Assembly (NCBI RefSeq): GCF_013322225.1
Contig: NZ_JAAMFB010000011.1
Coordinates: 141,547-205,546 of the forward strand
Source of the DNA: Agrobacterium larrymoorei
Lineage (GTDB): Bacteria > Pseudomonadota > Alphaproteobacteria > Rhizobiales > Rhizobiaceae
Direction of reading: 5' to 3'
DNA length: 64,000 nucleotides
This document shows positions 1-9,316 of this stretch, piece by piece. A model generated the notes under the pieces. The model did not search any database, was not told the origin of the DNA, and worked only from the letters and a program-made list of their open reading frames with translations. The position numbers and the translations under genes are program-made. The first letter of the stretch is position 1. The number at the start of each line of letters is the position of its first letter.

Positions 1-145
1 GTTTGCGTTTGCGCAAGACCGGCTTGTTCTCACGGGCCTCGCATTTCGCCACGTCGATCAGATAGGCAAGCATCGGCATTTCGTTCATCGACGCCAGCTG
101 CTTCGCAGACTCGAGAAGATTGATGATATTTGAGAAATCGTCCAT
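1..145 (-). CDS. Small conserved hypothetical protein, 3' end cut by window edge
   Basis: The minus strand is open from ATG at 145 to the window edge, about 48 codons. The product begins MDDFSNIINLL and is predicted helical, with a basic stretch (RKRK) at the edge. An in-frame ATG at 166 would add seven residues; neither start has a strong ribosome site. It runs divergently from the ATPase gene at 338. I do not recognise a function. The reading is supported by an uninterrupted frame and protein-like composition, but the true length is unknown. Confidence 0.55.
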   Translation of the reverse strand, partial: MDDFSNIINLLESAKQLASMNEMPMLAYLIDVAKCEARENKPVLRKRK

Positions 146-337
146 GGTGTCACTCGGCAGGGTCATTACGACCCATCGCTTGTTGAAAATCTGCCAGACA
201 CGAAACCGTGCCAGAATATTCTCCGGCCCGGTTGCATCTCATGGCTGCAATCACGGTCATAGCAGATATCAATTCGGCCCGCGAGGTTACTATAGTCAAT
301 TTCTGCGGGCAGCTATGCAAGGCGATGAGGAAGAGGA

Positions 338-910
338 ATGCCCAATTTCATTCATGATACCGGTGTTGCCGCAGACATACTGAAGACAGCGGCGCGAATA
401 ATGGTGGTCGGTTCGTCGGGCGCAGGAAAATCCACATTGTCGCGAAAAATCGCTGACCGCCTGCATGTCGAATATTTCTCGATAGACAGGGACGTGCGCT
501 GGCTTGCAAACTGGACTGCGCGGGATCAAGCCGCGCAGCGCTCGATTTTGCAGCAAATTGCGTCACGCGAGCGGTGGATTATCGATGGCAGCGGCCCGTC
601 CAGTTTCGACATCCGTCTACCGCGAACCGATATCGTCATATGGATGCGGTTGCCGCGTCTGACCTGCATGCTTGGACTGGCCCGTCGCGTGACCAAATAT
701 TATGGTCGTGTGAGACCGGATATGGCGGGTGGATGCAAAGAGCCACTGCCAGGCTTCGATTTCCTCACCTATATCTGGACCTTCGAAAAACGGCATGCGC
801 CGTTATTCGTCCGAAACTTTGACTTGCACGGTCCCGACGTGCCGATATTTCAGATAAAATCGAGGGCAGAGGCGGATCGCCTCCTTGATCTTATGGGTGC
901 CTCGCATTAA
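338..910 (+). CDS. AAA family P-loop ATPase, FlaR/adenylate-kinase-like
   Basis: The 190-residue protein has a Walker A motif (GSSGAGKS, residues 25-32) after a short N-terminal lead, and a pattern typical of the FlaR/'topology modulation' group of small nucleotide-kinase-like ATPases: an early acidic substrate patch (SIDRD), then WIIDG and an arginine-rich lid-like region around 105-120. Family members are presumed cytoplasmic kinases or ATPases whose substrate is unknown. A purine-rich site (aggaagagga) abuts the ATG, so the true start could be slightly downstream, though no better one precedes the P-loop. It is followed 9 bp later by the COQ10-like gene and may be cotranscribed with it. 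The P-loop assignment is sure; the biological role is not. Confidence 0.8.
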   Translation: MPNFIHDTGVAADILKTAARIMVVGSSGAGKSTLSRKIADRLHVEYFSIDRDVRWLANWTARDQAAQRSILQQIASRERWIIDGSGPSSFDIRLPRTDIVIWMRLPRLTCMLGLARRVTKYYGRVRPDMAGGCKEPLPGFDFLTYIWTFEKRHAPLFVRNFDLHGPDVPIFQIKSRAEADRLLDLMGASH

Positions 911-919
911 TTCCGGCTC

Positions 920-1369
920 ATGCCGCACTTCGAAACTCGCCGCCCCGTAAAACACTCTCCTCAACGGATGTACGATCTCGTAGCCGACGTGGAGAAGTAC
1001 CCGGAATTCCTGCCGCTCTGCGAAGCATTGAGCGTTCGCTCTAGAAAGGAGCGGGACGGAAAGTCGCTTCTGGTTGCCGACATGACCGTAGGTTACAAGG
1101 CGATCCGTGAAACCTTCACGACCCAGGTTTTGTTGAAGCCGGAAGAGCATGCCATCGACGTGAAATATCTGGATGGCCCGTTCAAATACCTGGATAATCG
1201 CTGGCGTTTCGAGCCATCGCCTGATGGAGGGTGTTCCGTTTATTTCTATATCGATTACGAGTTCAAAAGCCTTATTCTCGGTGCCGTGATGGGATCGATG
1301 TTCGACCGAGCTTTCCGCATGTTTGCAGAAGCGTTCGAGGCCCGTGCCGACCGCATTTATGCGGAGTGA
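920..1369 (+). CDS. COQ10/RatA-type START domain protein
   Basis: The 149-residue protein matches the polyketide cyclase/START family of coenzyme Q-binding COQ10 and RatA proteins from end to end: the N-terminal PHFETRRPV strand, the YDLVADVEKYPEFLPLC helix region (residues 18-34), a central antiparallel sheet, and the long C-terminal helix with GSMFDRAFRMF. In mitochondria and alphaproteobacteria this family binds ubiquinone or its precursors and supports respiration. The E. coli homologue was described as RatA, but a toxin role is doubtful here because there is no partner gene. The last 13 bp overlap the 3' end of the convergent cinA gene, so the two transcripts share antisense ends. Confidence 0.88.
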   Translation: MPHFETRRPVKHSPQRMYDLVADVEKYPEFLPLCEALSVRSRKERDGKSLLVADMTVGYKAIRETFTTQVLLKPEEHAIDVKYLDGPFKYLDNRWRFEPSPDGGCSVYFYIDYEFKSLILGAVMGSMFDRAFRMFAEAFEARADRIYAE

Positions 1370-1860
1370 GCAAGCTCGAGCAACATTTCCAGCGCGGTCT
1401 TGATTGTGGCAAGCCGTACCTGATCCCGGCCGATGTCACCGTAGCGCATTTCTCTGTGAGCGACGTTGCCGTTTCGGCTCTTGGCTGCCAGATGCACGAG
1501 GCCGACCGGCTTTTCCAAAGACCCGCCGCCGGGTCCGGCAACACCCGTAACCGCAACTGCGAACGACGCACGCGAGTGAAGCAGCGCACCATCGACCATC
1601 TGTAGAGCTATTTCTCTGGAAACAGCGCCGAATGTATTGAGCGTTGCTTGCGAAACGCCAAGCATGTCGACCTTTGCTTCGTTGGTGTAGGTCACGAATC
1701 CTCTGTCGACCACCGCTGAAGAGCCTGAAATCTCCGTCAAAGCCCCTGCGATCAGCCCCCCGGTGCAGCTTTCCGCCGTTGAAACCATATGTCCCGCAGC
1801 AGTGAAGCCGGTGATGATCCGGGTAGCGAGGATCTCGATTTCCTTTGGGAAGATGCTCAT
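1357..1860 (-). CDS. cinA: CinA C-terminal domain protein (nicotinamide-nucleotide amidohydrolase, PncC type)
   Basis: The 167-residue protein is the stand-alone CinA C-terminal domain, with the signature [12 protein letters not shown] (residues about 22-33) and the later [10 protein letters not shown] loop. This family deamidates nicotinamide mononucleotide in NAD recycling; the longer CinA proteins carry an extra N-terminal molybdopterin-like domain that is absent here. The ATG at 1860 overlaps the ispDF stop by 4 bp (ATGA), so it is translationally coupled to ispDF. A longer upstream frame exists but lies inside ispDF and is not needed. Its 3' end overlaps the convergent START gene by 13 bp. 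Confidence 0.88.
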   Translation of the reverse strand: MSIFPKEIEILATRIITGFTAAGHMVSTAESCTGGLIAGALTEISGSSAVVDRGFVTYTNEAKVDMLGVSQATLNTFGAVSREIALQMVDGALLHSRASFAVAVTGVAGPGGGSLEKPVGLVHLAAKSRNGNVAHREMRYGDIGRDQVRLATIKTALEMLLELAHSA

Positions 1861-3071
1861 GAGGGTGTCCGATAGACGACCGTTGCCGTGGCGATGGCGG
1901 CAATGCCCTCTCGCCGTCCGACAAAGCCGATGGTCTCGTTCGTAGTGGCCTTGACCGAGCATCTGTCGAGCGAAATATCAAGCATGGTTGAAAGATTCTC
2001 TCGCATGGCTTGACGGTGCGGCCCCACGCGCGGAGCTTCCGCTATCAACGAAACATCGGCGTTCATGATCGTGCCGCCATTGTCACGCACGACCTTTGCT
2101 GCATGTTCGAGGAAGATGCGGGAGGGCGCACCCTTCCACTGCGGGTCCGAAGGCGGAAAATGGTCGCCAATATCTCCGGCACCGCATGTTGCCAACAGCG
2201 CGTCGGTCAAGGCGTGCAATGCGACATCCGCGTCCGAATGTCCTTTCAGCGTTTGATCGTGCGGAATGAATATACCGCAGAGTGTTACGCCATCGCCTGC
2301 TTCCAACTGATGCACGTCATAGCCGTTTCCGGTTCGTACATCCGGCAACGAAGTGGAAAGTCTCTCATCGGCCATGGCAATATCCCGTTTCAATGTAAGC
2401 TTCACGTTGTCTACCGATCCCTCGACGAGAGTAACAGGGATACCCGCCCATTCGGCAATGGAAGCATCATCGGTAAAATCCGTTCTGCCCGATGTTTCCG
2501 CTGCTGCGTGTGCCGCAAGGATGGCCGCAAACTCGAAGGCTTGCGGGGTTTGGGCTGCGTAGAGACCACTTCGGGAAACCGTATCCTGAACCATGCCAGC
2601 CTGGCCGCGCTTCAGCGTGTCCGTAACGGGCAGGGCAGGCAGAACAGCCTTCGCGCCACCGGAAAGCTCCGATGAAATCCGCTCCAGCAAGTCGTTCTTT
2701 ATAAACGGTCGAACCGCGTCGTGGATCAGTACATGAGTGATGTTGCGATCCTTGAGTGCTTCAAGACCCGCGAGAACCGAATTTTGACGTGTAGATCCCC
2801 CTGTGACCGTAACGAGGGAGGAGCTCTCAGGAAGGCGCTGCGCGACCTGTTCAAACAAGAGACGATCGTCGGGATGGATCACTACCACGAGGGGCGCATT
2901 AGGCTGCCACTCGAGAAAAGTTCTCAGTGTATGCTCGATAACGGCCTTGCCGCCTATTGCGCGATATTGTTTCGGTCCCTCTTCGGGGGAGCCCGCCCGT
3001 TCGCCTCTCCCGGCGGCTACGATCACGGTACCGATTTTATCATTGATTCTCTTGGCCGTGTTCATACTCAC
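1857..3071 (-). CDS. ispDF: Bifunctional IspD/IspF enzyme of the MEP isoprenoid pathway
   Basis: The 404-residue fusion carries IspD (about 1-240) and IspF (about 245-404). IspD makes CDP-methylerythritol and shows the nucleotide-binding [12 protein letters not shown] motif (17-28) and LIHDAVRPF. IspF makes the cyclodiphosphate and shows the metal and substrate motifs [22 protein letters not shown] and the C-terminal ATTNE. The fusion is typical of alphaproteobacteria. It skips IspE, the step between the two activities. The start MSMNTAK could equally be the second Met, two codons later. The gene is transcribed divergently from dusB across about 240 bp and coupled to cinA downstream. Confidence 0.96.
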   Translation of the reverse strand: MSMNTAKRINDKIGTVIVAAGRGERAGSPEEGPKQYRAIGGKAVIEHTLRTFLEWQPNAPLVVVIHPDDRLLFEQVAQRLPESSSLVTVTGGSTRQNSVLAGLEALKDRNITHVLIHDAVRPFIKNDLLERISSELSGGAKAVLPALPVTDTLKRGQAGMVQDTVSRSGLYAAQTPQAFEFAAILAAHAAAETSGRTDFTDDASIAEWAGIPVTLVEGSVDNVKLTLKRDIAMADERLSTSLPDVRTGNGYDVHQLEAGDGVTLCGIFIPHDQTLKGHSDADVALHALTDALLATCGAGDIGDHFPPSDPQWKGAPSRIFLEHAAKVVRDNGGTIMNADVSLIAEAPRVGPHRQAMRENLSTMLDISLDRCSVKATTNETIGFVGRREGIAAIATATVVYRTPS

Positions 3072-3309
3072 CCAGTCCGTCCTTCAAGGTTGACAGTTTT
3101 GCTCTAACCCCTCAAAAAACGAAAAACCAGCCTCAATCGGCGTTGTGATCCATATGAACGAAATAGAGCTGGTTGCTGCGTGGGGCCACCGGATTTCCTC
3201 GAATGGCTCTGTTAAAAAATAAGAACAAATGTCGTTTTGGTGCTTGGCAAGCGATGAAACGCTGTCTAAAAATAATGCAAAATTATTTTCTGCATGAAAG
3301 ATCACCAAA

Positions 3310-4311
3310 TTGGCCATCCCGGCTTTGTCAGAGCAGCTAAAAATCGGCCCTGTGACCATTCGCAACCGGGCAGTGCTTGCGCCGATGTCCGGCGTCACGG
3401 ACTTGCCTTTTCGCAGGATTGCCTGGCGTTTTGGTGCCGGCTTGGTAGTGACCGAAATGGTGGCTAGTCGTGAGCTGGTGGCCAACAAGGGCGAATCATG
3501 GGCGCGGTTGAAAAATGCGGGCATGACGCCACACATGGTTCAACTGGCCGGGCGAGAAGCGCACTGGATGGCTGAGGCGGCAAAGATCGCGGCAGACAAC
3601 GGTGCGGATATCATCGATATCAACATGGGCTGTCCTGCAAAGAAAGTCACCGGTGGTTATTCCGGCTCGGCACTGATGCGTGATCCAGATCATGCCTTGG
3701 GGATAATCGAGGCAACGGTCAAAGCCGTCGATGTTCCGGTGACAGTGAAAATGCGGCTGGGTTGGGATGAAAATTCCCTCAATGCACCAGAAATCGCCGC
3801 GCGCGCCGAAGCGGTTGGCGTGCAACTCATCACCATCCATGGCAGGACGCGGATGCAATTCTATGAAGGTCGCGCAGATTGGGATGCTATCAAGGCAATA
3901 CGTGATGTCATTTCCATTCCGCTGATCGCTAATGGTGATGTCGAGACGGACGTTGATGCGGCGGAAATCCTGCGGCGTTCCGGTGCCGATGCGGTGATGG
4001 TCGGTCGCGGTGCTCAGGGCCAGCCTTGGCTGCCTGCTGTTCTCGCAGGTAACGCCCCGCCAGCGCATGACGACATTAGCGATATCGCTGTTGAGCATTA
4101 CGAAATGATGCTGGAATTTTATGGCGTCGAGGCCGGGCTACGTCATGCCCGCAAGCATCTCGGCTGGTACCTGGATCGCTTCGCACCAGAAATGCCGGGT
4201 GATGAGAAGGCTCAGATCATGACATTGAAAAACACGAGCCAGGTGATCGCCATGCTTCGATCCGCTCTCAACCAAGGCGCGGATCAAGCCGCCGCAAGGA
4301 AGGCAGCATGA
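3310..4311 (+). CDS. dusB: tRNA-dihydrouridine synthase B (nifR3)
   Basis: The 333-residue flavoprotein has the Dus TIM barrel: the FMN-binding APMSGVTD near residue 23, the catalytic-cysteine segment [10 protein letters not shown] (about 102-111), KMRLGW, and TIHGRTR. It reduces uridines in the tRNA D-loop. The start is taken as TTG at 3310, because the only nearby ATG (3294) is out of frame and the family's N terminus begins about here; the ribosome site is weak. It heads the dusB-ntrB-ntrC operon, the classical nifR3-ntrBC arrangement of alphaproteobacteria, and its stop overlaps the ntrB start by 4 bp. Confidence 0.95.
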   Translation: MAIPALSEQLKIGPVTIRNRAVLAPMSGVTDLPFRRIAWRFGAGLVVTEMVASRELVANKGESWARLKNAGMTPHMVQLAGREAHWMAEAAKIAADNGADIIDINMGCPAKKVTGGYSGSALMRDPDHALGIIEATVKAVDVPVTVKMRLGWDENSLNAPEIAARAEAVGVQLITIHGRTRMQFYEGRADWDAIKAIRDVISIPLIANGDVETDVDAAEILRRSGADAVMVGRGAQGQPWLPAVLAGNAPPAHDDISDIAVEHYEMMLEFYGVEAGLRHARKHLGWYLDRFAPEMPGDEKAQIMTLKNTSQVIAMLRSALNQGADQAAARKAA

Positions 4312-5456
4312 GCGCCGAAACGTCATCCGCATCTGGCAATAACGCACTTGCCATGGCCGTGCTTAATGCGGTTCAAAACCCGGTTATCCTCGTGAATGAG
4401 GAGGGGTTCGTTGCTTTCGCAAACTGGGAGGCTGAAGCGTTCTTCGGCGCAAGCGCGACGCATCTGGCCCGTTACCGGATTTCGACCTTCATACCGTTCG
4501 GCAGTCCATTGCTTGCTCTCATCGATCAGGTGCGCGAGCGGCGTGCACCAGTCAATGAATATCGCGTCGATCTGTCTTCCCCACGTCTCGGTCAGGACAA
4601 GTTGGTCGACCTTTATGTCGCACCTGTCGTCAGCGAACCCGGATCGGTGGTTGTGGTGTTTCAGGAACGCTCGATGGCCGACAAGATCGACCGGCAGTTG
4701 ACGCATCGAGCCGCTGCCCGTTCGGTGACCGGTCTGGCATCCATGCTGGCGCATGAAATCAAGAACCCGCTTTCCGGCATTAGAGGCGCTGCGCAGTTGC
4801 TGGAAACCTCGGTAGAGGACGAAGACAGGGCGCTGACCCGCCTGATCTGCGACGAAACCGACCGCATCGTGTCGCTGGTCGACCGGATGGAAATCTTTTC
4901 GGATGAACGCCCGGTGGATCGCATGCCGGTCAACATTCACTCGGTTCTGGATCATGTCAAAGCGGTGGCCAAAGCTGGCTTTGCCCGCAATATCAAAATT
5001 ACCGAGAATTACGATCCCTCACTGCCGCCGGTTTACGCAAACCGCGATCAGCTAGTGCAGGTCTTCCTTAATCTGGTGAAGAATGCAGCAGAAGCTGTGG
5101 GTAACCAGTCGGATGGCGAAATCATTTTGACCACTGCCTATCGCCCTGGCATTCGCCTTTCGGTCGCCGGAAGTCGCGAGCGCATTTCACTGCCGCTCGA
5201 ATTTTGCGTGCATGATAACGGGCCCGGTGTTCCGCCTGATCTTCTGCCACATCTTTTCGATCCCTTCATTACCACCAAGACCAACGGCTCCGGTCTTGGC
5301 CTAGCTCTCGTCGCAAAGCTCATAGGTGCCCATGGCGGCATCGTGGAATGCGACAGCCAGAATCACCGCACGACTTTCCGCGTATTGATGCCCGTCTCCC
5401 CCGAAGTGGCGCCTGACGACAGCATTGTGCAGAACCCGACAGGACCAAATTCATGA
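4308..5456 (+). CDS. ntrB: Nitrogen regulation sensor histidine kinase NtrB
   Basis: The 382-residue cytoplasmic kinase has an N-terminal PAS domain (about 15-125), a HisKA H-box [14 protein letters not shown] with phospho-acceptor H149, and a HATPase domain with the N box ([10 protein letters not shown]), G1 (DNGPGVP) and G2 ([11 protein letters not shown]). There are no membrane segments, as expected for NtrB. In the known pathway it phosphorylates NtrC under nitrogen limitation and is switched by PII proteins. Both ends overlap neighbours by 4 bp (dusB stop, ntrC start), so the three genes are translationally coupled. Confidence 0.96.
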   Translation: MSAETSSASGNNALAMAVLNAVQNPVILVNEEGFVAFANWEAEAFFGASATHLARYRISTFIPFGSPLLALIDQVRERRAPVNEYRVDLSSPRLGQDKLVDLYVAPVVSEPGSVVVVFQERSMADKIDRQLTHRAAARSVTGLASMLAHEIKNPLSGIRGAAQLLETSVEDEDRALTRLICDETDRIVSLVDRMEIFSDERPVDRMPVNIHSVLDHVKAVAKAGFARNIKITENYDPSLPPVYANRDQLVQVFLNLVKNAAEAVGNQSDGEIILTTAYRPGIRLSVAGSRERISLPLEFCVHDNGPGVPPDLLPHLFDPFITTKTNGSGLGLALVAKLIGAHGGIVECDSQNHRTTFRVLMPVSPEVAPDDSIVQNPTGPNS

Positions 5457-6904
5457 CAGCAACGATTCTCGTGGCCGATGACGATGCGGCCATCCGCACA
5501 GTTCTCAATCAGGCGCTGAGCCGCGCTGGTTATGATGTGCGGATCACCTCAAACGCTGCAACGCTTTGGCGTTGGGTTTCGGCAGGTGAGGGCGATCTGG
5601 TGGTAACCGACGTCGTTATGCCGGACGAAAATGCATTCGATCTCCTTCCGCGTATCAAGAAGGCTAGGCCAGACCTGCCCGTGTTGGTGATGAGCGCGCA
5701 AAACACTTTCATGACGGCGATCAAGGCTTCCGAAAAGGGTGCCTATGATTACCTGCCGAAGCCATTCGACCTTACCGAATTGATCGCCATCATCGGGCGA
5801 GCCCTGTCTGAGCCGAAACGCAAGCCAGCGAAGTTGGACGACGACATGCAGGACGGCATGCCGCTGGTCGGTCGCTCTGCTGCCATGCAGGAAATCTACC
5901 GTGTTCTGGCACGTCTGATGCAGACCGACCTGACACTGATGATTACGGGCGAGTCCGGAACGGGCAAGGAACTGGTGGCTCGCGCGCTGCATGACTATGG
6001 AAAGCGCCGTAATGGCCCTTTCGTTGCGATCAATATGGCGGCCATCCCGCGTGATCTGATCGAATCCGAACTTTTCGGCCATGAGAAAGGTGCTTTCACC
6101 GGCGCACAAAACCGTTCGACAGGTCGCTTCGAGCAGGCCGAGGGTGGTACACTGTTCCTCGATGAAATCGGCGACATGCCGATGGATGCTCAGACGCGGC
6201 TGCTTCGCGTTCTTCAGCAGGGCGAATATACGACAGTTGGTGGTCGCACGCCCATCCGTACCGACGTGCGTATCGTTGCCGCAACCAACAAGGATTTGAA
6301 ACAGTCCATCAATCAGGGCCTGTTTCGCGAAGACCTGTATTACCGCCTGAACGTGGTCCCCTTGCGCCTGCCGCCTCTTCGTGATCGCGCAGAGGATATC
6401 CCCGATCTGGTGCGTCATTTCATCCAGACGGGCGAGAAGGAGGGACTTGAGGGCAAGCGTTTCGAAAACGAGGCGCTTGAGTTGATGAAGGCATATGCGT
6501 GGCCGGGCAACGTGCGTGAGCTTGAAAACCTCATCCGCCGCTTGATGGCGCTCTATCCCCAGGAGGTCATCACCCGCGAGATCATCGATCAGGAACTTCA
6601 GTCGGATGTTCCGGATAGTCCTATCGACCGCACTGCTGTCCGCAGTGGCTCGATGACGATTTCGCAAGCTGTTGAAGAAAACATGCGGGACTATTTCTCA
6701 AGTTTTGGTGAGAATTTGCCGCCGCCCGGTCTCTACGATCGTGTCCTTCACGAGATGGAGTATCCGCTGATCCTAGCCGCTCTGACGGCAACGCGCGGAA
6801 ACCAGATCAAGGCAGCAGATCTGCTCGGGCTTAACAGAAACACGCTTCGAAAGAAGATTCGTGAGCTCGGCGTTTCCGTTTATCGAAGCTCTCGCACTGC
6901 TTGA
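5453..6904 (+). CDS. ntrC: Nitrogen regulation response regulator NtrC, sigma-54 activator
   Basis: The 483-residue protein has a receiver domain with phospho-acceptor D53, an AAA+ domain with Walker A GESGTGKE (166-173), the sigma-54 contact loop GAFTGA (213-218) and Walker [14 protein letters not shown], and a Fis-type helix-turn-helix at the C terminus ([20 protein letters not shown]). These are all features of a working sigma-54 enhancer-binding protein that activates nitrogen-scavenging genes when phosphorylated by NtrB. It is the last gene of the dusB-ntrB-ntrC operon and is followed within 10 bp by a strong hairpin terminator. Confidence 0.97.
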   Translation: MTATILVADDDAAIRTVLNQALSRAGYDVRITSNAATLWRWVSAGEGDLVVTDVVMPDENAFDLLPRIKKARPDLPVLVMSAQNTFMTAIKASEKGAYDYLPKPFDLTELIAIIGRALSEPKRKPAKLDDDMQDGMPLVGRSAAMQEIYRVLARLMQTDLTLMITGESGTGKELVARALHDYGKRRNGPFVAINMAAIPRDLIESELFGHEKGAFTGAQNRSTGRFEQAEGGTLFLDEIGDMPMDAQTRLLRVLQQGEYTTVGGRTPIRTDVRIVAATNKDLKQSINQGLFREDLYYRLNVVPLRLPPLRDRAEDIPDLVRHFIQTGEKEGLEGKRFENEALELMKAYAWPGNVRELENLIRRLMALYPQEVITREIIDQELQSDVPDSPIDRTAVRSGSMTISQAVEENMRDYFSSFGENLPPPGLYDRVLHEMEYPLILAALTATRGNQIKAADLLGLNRNTLRKKIRELGVSVYRSSRTA

Positions 6905-6912
6905 CGATTGAC

Positions 6913-6938
6913 AATGCAACGCTGGTCGTTGCATTTTC
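6913..6938 (+). terminator. Intrinsic terminator after ntrC
   Basis: A 9-bp perfect stem (AATGCAACG / CGTTGCATT) with a 5-nt loop is followed by a short T tract. It sits between ntrC and ntrY and implies that ntrYX has its own promoter in the remaining ~110 bp. Confidence 0.75.
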
Positions 6939-7051
6939 GCCACAAAGTGTTGCTTGGAAAACACTGGTGCATCAAAGATTCGCTACAAGTGCGGCTTGAT
7001 GATGTGGGCTATGGCGGTTGTCGCTGAATAGCGGCTTTGGGAACATGATCG

Positions 7052-9316
7052 ATGCGCAGACCAGTCGCGGATAGGAAGACCGACGATGCGACGGACGGTA
7101 TGGTGATCGCCGACCGCCGAATGTCGTTTGCGCTACCCGGACTTGTTCTTGCGGGCGTAGCGCTGATTTGCGCTATCGTTACGCTTTTCGTCCTTCTAGG
7201 TCTGACGCCGATTGCGCCGACGTCCAATGTCGTGATCGCTTCGGTCATCATCAATTCGATTTTCGTTCTGGGCCTGATGTATCTCATCGGTCGCGAAATC
7301 AATCGGCTTCTGAAAGCACGACGCAAAGGCAGGGCAGCGGCGCGGCTACACGTCCGTATCGTCGTGCTGTTTTCCATTGTCGCCATAACGCCAGCTGTGC
7401 TTGTCGCAATCTTTGCCAGCTTGACGCTGAATGTCGGTCTGGACCGCTGGTTTGCGATCCGCACACAGGCCATTGTGGATTCGTCCAGCAATATCGCGCA
7501 AGCCTATATGATGGAGAATGCAGGCTATCTCCAGGGCCAGACCCTTTCCATGGCAACCGACCTCGACCGAAACCGGGCACTGTTCTACCTGGACCGTACA
7601 GGCTTTGTAGAGTTGATGACGCGACAGGCAAGAGGCCGGGGGATGCTGGGCGCGTTCCTTGTGCAGTCTGATGGCGATGCGGTCGTTCAGGCGGATATTC
7701 AGACCGAAAAGCCTTTGCCGGCGATCCCTACGGACGCACTGGAGAAAGCGGCAGCAGGCCAGCCGACCCTCATTCCGCCGGGCGTTACGAATCTCGTCGG
7801 TGCCATCATTAAGCTAGAAGGTATCGGCGGCACATTCCTTTACACCGTGCGCGCGGTCGATCCTAAAGTGATGTCGGCGATGCGGCTGATGGAGGAAAAC
7901 CGCGCTGAATATAAAGCAATGGAAGCAGGTCGTGCTCCATTGCAGATGGCGTTTGCAATCCTCTATCTCGGTTTTGCGCTGATCGTGCTTCTGGCGGCAA
8001 TATGGACTGCTATCGCCGTCGCCGACCGTATCGTAAGGCCTATCCGTCTGCTTATCAGCGCGGCTGATAGCGTGGCTACAGGGAATATGCACGTGCTTGT
8101 CCCGGTTCGCGCCGTGGATGGTGACGTGGGGCGTCTATCGCGCACGTTTAACAAAATGGTCTCTGAAATCCGTAGCCAGCAGGACCAGATCATCGAGGCA
8201 AAGGACGATATCGATAATCGCCGACGCTTCATCGAGGCGGTTCTATCCGGCGTCACGGCAGCCGTCATTGGCGTTGATGAAAATCGGAACGTCACCATCG
8301 CCAATCCTTCTGCGGAAGAATTTCTGGCCGTCTCGTCAGATCAGCTCGTCGGTGCGCCTTTGGGCGTCGTAGCACCCGAAATCGAACACGTTTTGACAGA
8401 AGCCGCCGCCTCGGCGCGTGTCGATTTCCGCCAGCAGATCAACATCATGCGGCGCGGCAAGGAGCGGACGCTCAACGTGCAGGTGACGCGTGAGGATGCG
8501 CGTGACGGGCGCGAGTCCTGGGTCGTGACACTCGATGATATTACCGACCTGGTGATCGCGCAGCGTTCGACCGCATGGTCTGACGTCGCACGGCGCATCG
8601 CGCATGAAATCAAGAACCCGTTGACGCCGATCCAGCTGTCAGCCGAGCGTATCAAACGCCGCTTCGGCAAGCAGATCGACGACAGCGATCGCGCCATCTT
8701 CGATCAATGTACTGACACTATCGTTCGCCAGGTTGGAGACATTGGCCGCATGGTGGACGAGTTCTCGGCCTTCGCGCGTATGCCGAAGCCGACGAAAGAG
8801 ATGTCCGATCTGCGCGCAGTACTCAAGGACGCCACATTCCTCAGGGAAATGGGTGCCAGCCACGTGAAGTTCGAAACCGAGTTTGGCGATGATCCGCTGC
8901 AAGGGATGTTCGATTCCCGAATGCTGGGACAAGCCTTCGGCAACCTCATCAAGAACGCGACCGAAGCAATCGAGGCTGTAGATCCAGCTGAGGGGCGCAA
9001 GGGCCGGATATTGGTGAAAGCCGCTTTCGATGCGGCAACCAACCAGTTTGTGGTGGATGTGATCGATAATGGCAGAGGTCTGCCGGTCGAAAATCGGCAT
9101 CGCATTCTGGAGCCCTATATGACGATGCGTGACAAGGGTACCGGTCTTGGTCTCGCCATCGTCAAGAAGATCATAGAAGAACACGGTGGCCATCTCGAAT
9201 TGCATGATGCGCCCGCTGATTTCGATCTAGGCCGTGGAGCCATGATCAGAGTGCTGTTGCCGCATGTAGAAGCGGTCAGCATCGAAACTGACAAGGAAGT
9301 TGCATATGGCATCTGA
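7052..9316 (+). CDS. ntrY: Membrane sensor histidine kinase NtrY
   Basis: The 754-residue kinase has two N-terminal membrane segments (about 25-45 and 60-80), a third near 105-125, an extracytoplasmic region to about 300, another membrane helix (about 305-330), then HAMP, PAS (about 395-490), HisKA with [15 protein letters not shown] (H518), and a HATPase domain (DNGRGLP, GTGLGLAIVKK). This order is the NtrY signature. In rhizobia NtrYX is linked to nitrogen metabolism, redox and envelope control. The stop overlaps ntrX by 11 bp. A later in-frame Met (MSFALPG) could be an alternative start just before the first helix. Confidence 0.95.
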   Translation: MRRPVADRKTDDATDGMVIADRRMSFALPGLVLAGVALICAIVTLFVLLGLTPIAPTSNVVIASVIINSIFVLGLMYLIGREINRLLKARRKGRAAARLHVRIVVLFSIVAITPAVLVAIFASLTLNVGLDRWFAIRTQAIVDSSSNIAQAYMMENAGYLQGQTLSMATDLDRNRALFYLDRTGFVELMTRQARGRGMLGAFLVQSDGDAVVQADIQTEKPLPAIPTDALEKAAAGQPTLIPPGVTNLVGAIIKLEGIGGTFLYTVRAVDPKVMSAMRLMEENRAEYKAMEAGRAPLQMAFAILYLGFALIVLLAAIWTAIAVADRIVRPIRLLISAADSVATGNMHVLVPVRAVDGDVGRLSRTFNKMVSEIRSQQDQIIEAKDDIDNRRRFIEAVLSGVTAAVIGVDENRNVTIANPSAEEFLAVSSDQLVGAPLGVVAPEIEHVLTEAAASARVDFRQQINIMRRGKERTLNVQVTREDARDGRESWVVTLDDITDLVIAQRSTAWSDVARRIAHEIKNPLTPIQLSAERIKRRFGKQIDDSDRAIFDQCTDTIVRQVGDIGRMVDEFSAFARMPKPTKEMSDLRAVLKDATFLREMGASHVKFETEFGDDPLQGMFDSRMLGQAFGNLIKNATEAIEAVDPAEGRKGRILVKAAFDAATNQFVVDVIDNGRGLPVENRHRILEPYMTMRDKGTGLGLAIVKKIIEEHGGHLELHDAPADFDLGRGAMIRVLLPHVEAVSIETDKEVAYGI

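Noticed and set aside
3072..3309. A sigma-54 promoter before dusB-ntrB-ntrC
   Set aside because: No TGGCAC-N5-TTGC-type sequence with correct spacing was found; only loosely similar GC/TT groups.
5549..6667. A 372-codon open frame on the minus strand opposite ntrC
   Set aside because: It is a mirror of a strongly coding, GC-biased gene; NtrC on the plus strand is complete with known motifs. The antisense translation has no recognisable domain.
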